Source: Spirochaetia bacterium (lineage in GTDB: Bacteria; Spirochaetota; Spirochaetia; Treponematales; Breznakiellaceae). Taken from it: 21,915 nucleotides of DNA. Of this stretch, positions 6,285-12,211 are shown piece by piece. The DNA lies in assembly GCA_025997715.1 (NCBI GenBank), contig BNUY01000033.1, positions 1 to 21,915 of the forward strand, read 5' to 3'. Each line of letters opens with the position of its first letter. The first letter of the stretch is position 1. A program made the position numbers and the translations under genes. The notes below the pieces were generated by a model. It was not told where the DNA came from and searched no databases. It saw nothing but the letters and a program-made list of their open reading frames with translations.

Positions 6285-7544
6285 TTACATATCCCACACC
6301 GATAGTGCGTTGGCCTCCGCCGTCAGGGGCCGGGCCTGATCGGTTAGGCAGATAAGACTGCCGTATCCGGTTTTTTCAAGTTTAGCAAAACTATCAAAGG
6401 TCTTAATATCCTCCTTCTTGGGGTTGGCGGTTTTTTTTATTTCGATGGGGTAGAAAAGACCGTCCTGTTCAATCAGTAAATCTATTTCGGTTTGGTTGGA
6501 GTCCCGGTAATAGTAAAAGTGCGGACGCCTGCCGTTATGATACCAGGACTTAATAATTTCGGTGATGACAAAGGTTTCGAAAAAAGCGCCTCCCATTGCG
6601 CCCGTTTCCAGGGTCTCCGGGGTGTGCCAGGCGGAAAGATAGGCGCAGAGGCCGGTGTCCATAAAGTACAGCTTGGGCCGTTTGATCAACCGCTTCGTGA
6701 CATTATGGTAGTAGGGTTTAAGCAAATAGATAATACCGGAGGTTTCCAGGATGGAGAGCCAGCTTTTTGCGGTGCTGGGGGCAATGTCGGCGTCCCGCGC
6801 AAGGCCGGTAAGGTTAAGTTCCTGTCCCGTCCGGGCGGCGGCACAGCTTATAAATTTCATAAACGCCGATTCATCCTCCACATGCAGAAGCTGCCTGACA
6901 TCCCGCTCAATATAGCTGCGCACATAGGAACTGTAAAACAGTTCCCGTGCATTGGGATTTTTGGCGATTACTTCGGGAAAGGAACCCTGCCAGATAATAC
7001 GGTAGGTATCCGCAAGGTTCCGCTTTTCAAGCAGCGCCGGAGGTGTTTTTGTAGGAAGAAAGGGAGTTTGTGCGGCGGCTTTGTCGTCCCGCTCATAGAG
7101 GGAAAAGCCCAGCAGGTCCAGGATCGCCACCCTGCCCGCAAGGCTTTCGGTAACACCGGCCATTAAATTGTACTGCTGGGAACCGGTCATCCAGATAAGC
7201 CCCCGCCTGTCATCCGTATCAACCAGCATTTTTATATACCGGAACAGTTCCGGCGCGTATTGAATCTCATCAATCAGTACCGGGGGCGCATAGGTTTCCA
7301 GAAAGAACTCCGGCTCTTCCTTCGCCATCTGCTCGTCCTTGGGATTATCCAGGGTGACGTATTTCCGACTTTTTATACCCTCCCTTGCGAAAGCAAGATC
7401 TTCCTTGGACGCCCCGTCCTCCTTGGACGCAGTTTCCCGCAAAAAAGTGGTTTTCCCCACCTGCCGCATACCGGTTACAAGGATCACTTTGAAGTTTTGT
7501 GAGGCCTCTAATAGCGGTTTGATGACGGTTCGTTTCTTATACAT
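6285..7544 (-). CDS. AAA-family ATPase with DUF4143 C-terminal domain
   Basis: A 419-residue protein. Walker A is GMRQVGKTT (25-33), Walker B is VLIDEIQ (89-95), and the sensor-like strand is WMTGSQQ (118-124). A linker helix YVRSYIERDV (207-216) and a winged-helix segment (LARDADIAPSTAKSWLSILE, about 248-267) follow. The DUF4143 end carries TEIDLLIEQ and YPIEIKKT (352-372) with the D-ExK pattern of the PD-(D/E)xK nuclease fold. Such ATPases are common in accessory regions of gut anaerobes, and their substrate is unknown. Unusually, ASKEDG is followed by ASKED just after Walker A (39-49), a small in-frame duplication. No Shine-Dalgarno sequence is seen and TATAAT overlaps the ATG. It sits between the two toxin-antitoxin cassettes on the same strand. 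Confidence 0.9.
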   Translation of the reverse strand: MYKKRTVIKPLLEASQNFKVILVTGMRQVGKTTFLRETASKEDGASKEDLAFAREGIKSRKYVTLDNPKDEQMAKEEPEFFLETYAPPVLIDEIQYAPELFRYIKMLVDTDDRRGLIWMTGSQQYNLMAGVTESLAGRVAILDLLGFSLYERDDKAAAQTPFLPTKTPPALLEKRNLADTYRIIWQGSFPEVIAKNPNARELFYSSYVRSYIERDVRQLLHVEDESAFMKFISCAAARTGQELNLTGLARDADIAPSTAKSWLSILETSGIIYLLKPYYHNVTKRLIKRPKLYFMDTGLCAYLSAWHTPETLETGAMGGAFFETFVITEIIKSWYHNGRRPHFYYYRDSNQTEIDLLIEQDGLFYPIEIKKTANPKKEDIKTFDSFAKLEKTGYGSLICLTDQARPLTAEANALSVWDM

Positions 7545-7683
7545 TATAGCCAGTTTATCACAAAACTGTCCTTAACACAAGCAAATTTTATGAAAATCGG
7601 CGATAACGTCGCTGATTTTTATAAAAATATGCCCTTTACTGCGCCCATTATCGATTCCTCCTATTTTCATTCGGGAAACGCAT

Positions 7684-7720
7684 GGGTGCCTGTCACCGTT
7701 TTAGTGTAAGCCCGGCACCC
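7684..7720. repeat. Nested inverted repeat, left of TA cassette 2
   Basis: GGGTGCC (7684-7690) and GGCACCC (7714-7720) are perfect arms. The interior GTGCCTGTCACC then GTTTTAGTGTAAGCC matches the element at 5127-5154. The core is conserved while the arms differ but still pair, which suggests selection on the folded form. Confidence 0.5.
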
Positions 7721-7727
7721 GGGGGAA

Positions 7728-7801
7728 GCAATGATTGTGCGAGAGGAAGAGTGCCGCAAAAGGTTCAAGCCCTTTGCGGTTATTCTTTGATGAGGAGGGA
7801 A
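7728..7801. repeat. 74-bp direct repeat, copy 2 (3' edge of TA cassette 2)
   Basis: Matches 5186-5259 with two substitutions. It lies 59 bp beyond the stop of the second toxin gene. Its left end contains CAATGATTGTGCG, which recurs at 8776-8788 on the other side of the cassette. Confidence 0.85.
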
Positions 7802-7860
7802 TGAGAGATAGGATGGTGGAAACATTTTTTGGTGCGGAAAGCTTTTTGATGGTTTCCCTA

Positions 7861-8387
7861 TTATTGCTTTGCTTCAAGCTCGGCGATACGCCGCATAGCT
7901 TCGGCAAGGGCACGTTCGGCTTTTTCCCGCGGAGTGGGTTCCTTCGGTTTTGGTTCTGGTTTCGGGCGTATCCACAGAAAAGGATATTGTTCGGCTTCTT
8001 CGACGGGGTCAAGGTCGTTATGGTCAGAGGTAACGATAGTACCTTGAAAAAGAGATGCGGTAGCGCAAAGGAAACAATCGCCAAGGGGAATTCCGTAGAC
8101 TACTTTAAACCGCGCCGCTTCATGGAGAAAGGTATCGGTATCCGGTTCAACAATCGTTATGGGAGAAACATGAATCTTTCTCAACGCAGCCTGGGCAACA
8201 TCAGCGTTCATCACTTTCCACCGGTCATAGTACAATCAAGCAGGTTTGCGCGGTGCATCAAAACGATAATTTCACCGGCTTCCGCCTTTTCAAGCAAACC
8301 AATGACTTTTTCCGCACCCTTTTCAGCATTGAGGACGGCGATAATCGCACAAGCGTCCAGAATATAAGACGTACCATCTTCGGTCAC
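7861..8387 (-). pseudogene. PIN-domain toxin with one-base frameshift, cassette 2
   Basis: Translation begins at GTG 8387, overlapping the antitoxin stop by 4 bp (GTGA), and gives VTEDGTSYILDACAIIAVLNA then IIVLMHRANLLD before running into a stop at 8211-8213. The next frame continues exactly where the PIN fold should go: YYDRWKVMNADVAQ, then LGDCFLCATA and TIVTSDHNDLDP. Inserting one base near 8240 would restore a single 175-residue toxin. The acidic residues (Asp in ILDA, LLD, LGD, TSDH) are otherwise kept, so the inactivation looks recent, or it is a sequencing error. The C-terminus has a Pro/Lys-rich hinge (RPKPEPKPKEPTP) and a charged helix, an unusual extension for this family. A low-efficiency internal TTG start at 8235 is possible but would lack the first active-site Asp. 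Confidence 0.85.
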
Positions 8388-8650
8388 AGACGTTCTCTGC
8401 GTTCGCGTTCTTCATTTTCCAATTCAAGCCGCCCATCTTCGTGGCGCCGTTCCATAAAGGCATCCAGGGTGTCCCCTGAATCTTTACAAAACCCATACAA
8501 AGAACGCCAATCGTCCTGGCCGGTTTTAGGCGGCTTCTGGGGAAAATCAAGGATTACCTCCGTCCTGCCGCAGGGCACCGTTTCCGGTACCACAAGGTCA
8601 AAATGCACTTTCCGGCTCGCCGGAATATCTATGGTTTGTCGCAGGGTCAT
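8384..8650 (-). CDS. Antitoxin of PIN toxin-antitoxin cassette 2
   Basis: An 88-residue protein starting MTLRQTIDIPAS at the ATG at 8650, with GGAGG (complement of 8656-8660) five bases upstream. The shared start with the cassette 1 antitoxin extends to the DNA: 40 of 42 bases match across the start region. After residue 12 the sequences diverge. Here a short middle (TEVILDFPQKPPK) leads to SLYGFCKDSGDTLDAFMERR and a very acidic/basic helical tail (LELENEERERRERL), the likely toxin-binding part. It overlaps the broken toxin gene by 4 bp. The antitoxin itself is intact, so it could still act as a repressor and may bind the shared promoter of cassette 1. Confidence 0.78.
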   Translation of the reverse strand: MTLRQTIDIPASRKVHFDLVVPETVPCGRTEVILDFPQKPPKTGQDDWRSLYGFCKDSGDTLDAFMERRHEDGRLELENEERERRERL

Positions 8651-8662
8651 AGGCGCCTCCAA

Positions 8663-8713
8663 GAAACCTACTGGTTTCAAGGCTAGTATAGGAGAAACAG
8701 CGGCATGATACAA
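8663..8713 (-). promoter_or_regulatory. Promoter and 5'UTR hairpin of TA cassette 2
   Basis: TTGTAT (8708-8713) and TATACT (8685-8690) are 17 bp apart on the minus strand, as in cassette 1. The leader is 18 bp longer than in cassette 1 and contains GAAACC-TACT-GGTTTC (8663-8678), a perfect 6-bp hairpin just before the ribosome binding site, absent from cassette 1. Confidence 0.72.
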
Positions 8714-8775
8714 GGCATCGCGAACGGAATACGTTCTACACGGGATTGGGCAATCAATATCCTGTCAAACGGGAA

Positions 8776-8788
8776 CAATGATTGTGCG
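8776..8788. repeat. 13-bp direct repeat flanking TA cassette 2
   Basis: CAATGATTGTGCG occurs here and at 7729-7741, about 1.05 kb apart, on either side of cassette 2. It continues as GACAT; TGCGGACAT also occurs at 6087-6095 to the right of cassette 1. It may mark a cassette boundary, but 13 bases alone is weak statistically. Confidence 0.35.
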
Positions 8789-8827
8789 GACATATTAGAC
8801 GGGTACAGGTAAACGCCAACCGTCATC

Positions 8828-9742
8828 CTAGCCATCAGAAAGCATCTGCGCGGGCCGGGGGTCGGGAACTGCCGCGGATCGGTACTGCGATGGGTTTTTC
8901 CCCGTATAGGTTTTAAAAACCCGGTTAAAGGTTTTAAGGCTTGAAAAGCCGCATTGATAGGCAATGTCCGTGATGGAGGCATCGGTCTTGATAAGGTTCT
9001 CCACCGCGTGGCTTACCCGCACCATGGAAAGATAGCTATGGAAACTCTGGCCGGTCTGTTCTTTAAAGAATCGGGTAAAGTGAAATTTACTGAGCGCCGC
9101 ATCGTTTGCCGCGTCATCCAGGGTAACCTCCGGCTTATCGCAGTTCTTAAAGATAAATGACAGGATGCGTTCCAGGCGTTCGTTCACGTACCGGCTGTTC
9201 GTATTCCTGCCGGGTTTGACCGGCTGCTCCGGCTTTATTTCCCGGAGAAACAGCAGGGAGTACTCGTAGAGTTTCGCTTTGATGCAGAGCCGGTACCCGG
9301 CCTCCCGCCGCTGATATTCCCCAAACATATCCGCGATAAGCGCCGCCGCCTTTTCATAGATCACGCCGTCTTTTTTCGCGCTGAGGAGGGGTTTCCGTGC
9401 AAACACCGGAACGCCAAGGACGCCGTCCTGCAGTTCACTGTCCCCATCATCAAAGAGTTTCGGCTCAAACTGAAAGATACGGGCGGAGGTGCCGGGGCTG
9501 GAAGGGAAAAAACCGTGCAGGAGCTGCTTATTAATGGTGAGGATGTCCCCCTCCGCAGCCTCATAGGTTTGGCCATCAATGGACGCGTAGGTGTTCCCCT
9601 TGAGCACATACAGTATTTCTATGTAGTCGTGCCAATGCAGGGGAAAGGTAAACAGGGGCATCACGCTGTCCCAGGACCGATAGGGAAAGGAATAGGCAAA
9701 GGGCTCCTTTTCCTGCCATGCTTTCTGATCAACCGGTATCAT
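8828..9742 (-). CDS. AraC-family transcriptional regulator with N-terminal cupin
   Basis: About 304 residues. The N-terminal half is a cupin sensor domain (FPLHWHDYIEILYVLKG and later EGDILTINKQLLHGF). The last 100 residues hold the two AraC helix-turn-helix motifs (LSKFHFTRFFKEQTGQSF and ITDIAYQCGFSSLKTFNRVF, then TGKNPSQYR). The family usually controls sugar or stress genes in response to a small ligand. The ATG at 9742 overlaps the stop of the MEMO-family gene as ATGA, so translation is coupled. A TTG at 9751, with GGAG close upstream, is an alternative start. It is the last gene of that two-gene unit, and TA cassette 2 lies downstream. The regulated genes are not evident from the window. 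Confidence 0.9.
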   Translation of the reverse strand: MIPVDQKAWQEKEPFAYSFPYRSWDSVMPLFTFPLHWHDYIEILYVLKGNTYASIDGQTYEAAEGDILTINKQLLHGFFPSSPGTSARIFQFEPKLFDDGDSELQDGVLGVPVFARKPLLSAKKDGVIYEKAAALIADMFGEYQRREAGYRLCIKAKLYEYSLLFLREIKPEQPVKPGRNTNSRYVNERLERILSFIFKNCDKPEVTLDDAANDAALSKFHFTRFFKEQTGQSFHSYLSMVRVSHAVENLIKTDASITDIAYQCGFSSLKTFNRVFKTYTGKNPSQYRSAAVPDPRPAQMLSDG

Positions 9743-10599
9743 CGCCAGCAAAACGCTCCGTACCCCACAAAGGAATCGGGGATTTCGCCGGGGCTTGCGT
9801 CCGCGCTGGTTCCATAGGCCAGAAGTTCGGCGCTTGCGCCCTGAGCAAAACCCAAGGCTCCCAGGACGGCGCCGGCGGAACAGGCGGAACGGTCCGCCTC
9901 CGCCCGGTCTAAGATTGCCTCCGGGTTACCCGCTTTAACCGCGGCGATAAAATTGGCGTCGTTTACATCCCGGACCCAGGCCAGGGCTTTTTCGCCTCCG
10001 CTCTTTGGGCTGTATCCGTAGTTTATTCCGTAATGGGTCAGATCCGTGGATCCCAGGACCACCGGGCGGCGGCCGAGTTCCCGTCCTATCCGGGCGATTT
10101 CTTTACCCGCCTCAAGGGAGCGTATGTCCGCGGGGAGCCTGAGCGCGATGAGCCGGGCTTTGGGGAAAAAGTAATGCGCCAGGGGAAGCTGTACCTCCAC
10201 GGTGTTGTCCACGGACCGGTCGCTTTGGACTTTGGAACAAAGTCCACTGCTCCCCTGAAACAGGGCGCTCAGGGACCGTTCCAGGGCGGCGCGGAATTCC
10301 TTGTCCACCGGCATTTCCCCCAGGGGGGTTTCCACGGCATCCTCGGCGGTCAGCAGGGGGGGCATACCGCCGGGCAGATGGCCGCCGATGATGACCACCG
10401 TGTCCGTGTCCCGTTTCAGGGACAACAAAGCCCTGGCCGCGATTGCGCCGGAATAGTACCAGCCCGCATGGGGGGCTGCGGCGGCAAGGGCGGTCCCGTC
10501 AGCAGGATTGTTCCGGGGGATCTTTGCCAGGAATTGGGAAACCCCACCTGATGTTTGGGGATACCAGCCGGGGGGAAGGCGCATCGTTCGTAAACTCAT
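9739..10599 (-). CDS. amrB: MEMO-family protein (AmmeMemoRadiSam system protein B-like)
   Basis: A 286-residue protein of the MEMO1/AmrB family, related to extradiol dioxygenases. Visible landmarks are PHAGWYYSG (His44), IGGHLPGG (His74), VEVQLPLAHYFFP (134-146), STDLTHYG (Asp186, His189) and DRSACSAG (Cys240), which correspond to the metal-site His/His/Cys and nearby residues of the family. The usual EHS before the VEVQLP strand is replaced by DNT (131-133). The biochemical role of bacterial members is unsettled. In many genomes they accompany AMMECR1 and radical-SAM proteins, neither of which is seen here. The ATG at 10599 has no Shine-Dalgarno sequence; a TAGAAT lies 6 nt upstream. Its stop overlaps the AraC regulator start. 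Confidence 0.87.
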   Translation of the reverse strand: MSLRTMRLPPGWYPQTSGGVSQFLAKIPRNNPADGTALAAAAPHAGWYYSGAIAARALLSLKRDTDTVVIIGGHLPGGMPPLLTAEDAVETPLGEMPVDKEFRAALERSLSALFQGSSGLCSKVQSDRSVDNTVEVQLPLAHYFFPKARLIALRLPADIRSLEAGKEIARIGRELGRRPVVLGSTDLTHYGINYGYSPKSGGEKALAWVRDVNDANFIAAVKAGNPEAILDRAEADRSACSAGAVLGALGFAQGASAELLAYGTSADASPGEIPDSFVGYGAFCWR

Positions 10600-10605
10600 A
10601 CAAAT

Positions 10606-10648
10606 ATTCTACTTCATTCTAGCAAGGATTACCAAAAGCGTGTATACT
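10606..10648. promoter_or_regulatory. Divergent promoter region with possible leaderless starts
   Basis: On the minus strand TAGAAT (10606-10611) lies 6 nt before the MEMO-family ATG. On the plus strand TATACT (10643-10648) lies 6 nt before the ATG at 10655. Neither start has a Shine-Dalgarno sequence, and the -35 regions are weak. With a normal 6-7 nt distance from -10 to +1, both transcripts would begin at or next to the start codon. Confidence 0.5.
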
Positions 10649-10654
10649 ATTTCC

Positions 10655-12118
10655 ATGCGAGTTAAAGTTTCGTCAATTATTGCGGTGATAAGTATCCTAT
10701 TGTATGCGGCGGCCATCGGGAACGGCATTATACGGGTGCTTGCGGGTATCAATGAACGCCGGGATATGGCCCGGAGGGAATTTTACGACCTGACGGATAT
10801 CGCCTCTTCCGTGGAGTCCCGGGAATTCATGCAGGATTCCTTTAAAAAAGCGGTACAGGACACCGTTTTGGGCTCAAAAACCCTCCAGGCGGTGATTATT
10901 ACCGGGCCATCCGGTCCTGACTTTGCCTTTGAGCGGAGCAATAGGGCCATCATTTTCTGGGAAGCAAGCATCCCGCGGTTCCGGACCCGGTTTGGGGACT
11001 CCTCTGAGCCTCATTTTGCTCCCCTCCGGATAGACGGCCTGCGGAACGCGACCATCACGGCGGTGTCCAATGACATTGACGTTCCCTCCCTTAAACCCGT
11101 ATTGGTGGAATCCCTGTTCATCATAATAGCCGCCATCCTGCTCTCCGCCGTGACCCTGCTGATTACCGCCCTCAGCGGCAAAAAGACGGTTCTGGTTTCG
11201 GACAAGATGCAGAAAGCCGTTGACAAAACAGCGGCATCGCCCGGAGTGCCGGCCGCAGAGCCTGCAGCGCCGGTGGCTGCGGAACCCGAAGCATTAGAGC
11301 CCGCCTCAGAGTCTGTAGCGCCGGAGGCCGTAAAACCCGAAGCATCAGAGCCGGCCTCAGAGCCTGCAACGCCGGTGGCTGCGGAACCCGAAGCATTAGA
11401 ACCCGCCTCAGAGCCTGCAACGCCGGAGGCTGCGGAACCCGAAGCATTAGAGCCCGCCTCAGAGCCTGCAGCGCCGGAGGCTGCGGAACCCGAAGCATTA
11501 GAGCCCGCCTCAGAGCCTGCAACGCCGGTGGCTGCGGAACCCGAAGCATCAGAGCCGGAGGCTCCAGCCCCCGCCGAGAAGCCTGCGGTCAGCGGCATTG
11601 ATGCCGTTGACGGGGACGCCGATACCCGGGAAACGCTGGACGTGGAGCTGCGCCGCTGTTCCGATACGGAACAGGATCTGACATTGATTCTTATGGAGTT
11701 AAGCCCCGGCGCCGGGGCCGGCATTGGGGATGACGCGGTGGTTTTCAGGACATTCACCGGCCGTGCGCGGCAGTTCTTTACCGTTCGGGAGCTTGTCGTT
11801 GAAAGAGGGGACCGGGGCCTATCCGTAATCCTTCCCGGCAGCAGCCTTGAAGAGGGTTTTGACAAAGCCCGGCAGTTCCACGACCAGATAGTGGCGGCCA
11901 TCCCGGAAATCTTCCCCAATAAGGACGATCTCCGTATCGGCGTCAGCGCCCTTTCAGGCCGGATTCTTGCAACGGACCGGCTCCTCCTTGAAGCGTCCAA
12001 AGCCCTGGAACGGGCCGCCCAGGAACCGGAGTCCCCGATTGTGGCCTTTAAGAGCGACCCGGAGAAATACCGGGCCTTTGTGCAGAAGCAGGCGAAAAAG
12101 GTATCAAAAGAAGAATAA
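10655..12118 (+). CDS. Membrane protein with Pro/Ala/Glu repeat linker and degenerate GGDEF-like domain
   Basis: A 487-residue protein. Two membrane helices (about 6-29 and 150-173) enclose an extracytoplasmic domain of about 120 residues. Next is a linker of six near-identical 17-residue units (EPATPVAAEPEALEPAS type, residues 202-303). The C-terminal 160 residues fold like a nucleotide-cyclase domain: LTLILMELSPGAG, VFRTFTGRARQFF, ERGDRGLSVILPG, FPNKDDLRIGVSAL, LLLEASKALERA. The motif that should read GGDEF is RGDRG, so c-di-GMP synthesis is unlikely; a sensor or scaffold role is inferred. The start was set at the ATG where the first TM helix begins. A longer frame upstream overlaps the MEMO-family gene and has no coding character. 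Confidence 0.82.
   Translation: MRVKVSSIIAVISILLYAAAIGNGIIRVLAGINERRDMARREFYDLTDIASSVESREFMQDSFKKAVQDTVLGSKTLQAVIITGPSGPDFAFERSNRAIIFWEASIPRFRTRFGDSSEPHFAPLRIDGLRNATITAVSNDIDVPSLKPVLVESLFIIIAAILLSAVTLLITALSGKKTVLVSDKMQKAVDKTAASPGVPAAEPAAPVAAEPEALEPASESVAPEAVKPEASEPASEPATPVAAEPEALEPASEPATPEAAEPEALEPASEPAAPEAAEPEALEPASEPATPVAAEPEASEPEAPAPAEKPAVSGIDAVDGDADTRETLDVELRRCSDTEQDLTLILMELSPGAGAGIGDDAVVFRTFTGRARQFFTVRELVVERGDRGLSVILPGSSLEEGFDKARQFHDQIVAAIPEIFPNKDDLRIGVSALSGRILATDRLLLEASKALERAAQEPESPIVAFKSDPEKYRAFVQKQAKKVSKEE
11258..11563 (+). repeat. Six in-frame 51-bp tandem repeats
   Basis: Units start at 11258, 11309, 11360, 11411, 11462 and 11513. Units 3-6 are almost identical and unit 2 is the most diverged. 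They encode the Pro/Ala/Glu linker of the GGDEF-like protein. The near-identity suggests recent slippage, so copy number may vary between strains. Confidence 0.92.
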
Positions 12119-12120
12119 TT

Positions 12121-12200
12121 AACCACCGACCTCACGGACAACACGGACAAAGGAAAGGATAAGAAAGCAGGAGTCCGTGGCGTCAGTGAGGTCTGTGGTT
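12121..12200. terminator. Large inverted repeat between convergent genes
   Basis: AACCACCGACCTCAC (12121-12135) pairs with GTGAGGTCTGTGGTT (12186-12200) with one mismatch in 15. GGAC/GTCC pairs extend the stem. It lies between the ends of the plus-strand GGDEF-like gene and the minus-strand DUF4340 gene and may stop transcription in both directions. It may also be a dispersed intergenic repeat, since it resembles the element at 19496-19636 in style. Confidence 0.6.
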
Positions 12201-12211
12201 TTGGAACTGGC

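Larger units (their letters stand above)
7545..7860. other. 316-bp gene-free stretch between ATPase and TA cassette 2
   Basis: The left half is AT-rich and must hold the promoter of the minus-strand ATPase gene. It also contains a hairpin AAATCGGCGA-TAACG-TCGCTGATTT (7594-7618, one mismatch) followed by TT. The right half holds the nested GGTGCC repeat (7684-7720) and the 74-bp repeat (7728-7801). I see no convincing gene. The plus-strand open frame starting in the 74-bp repeat runs antisense to the toxin and has no ribosome binding site. Confidence 0.6.

Noticed and set aside
5127..7720. Integron attC sites beside the TA cassettes
   Set aside because: The nested inverted repeats resemble attC in outline, but no GTTRRRY / RYYYAAC core pair could be found and no integrase is present in the window.
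7735..8367. 210-codon plus-strand open frame over TA cassette 2
   Set aside because: Same origin as the cassette 1 antisense frame; it covers the frameshifted PIN gene and shows no protein family features.
11258..11563. CRISPR array
   Set aside because: The 51-bp units are tandem without spacers and are in frame with the coding sequence.
11011..12150. 379-codon minus-strand open frame opposite the GGDEF-like gene
   Set aside because: The Gly/Ser/Ala-rich sequence is the antisense reading of the Pro/Ala/Glu repeat region; it has no recognisable domain, and the plus strand has clear TM and cyclase-like features.
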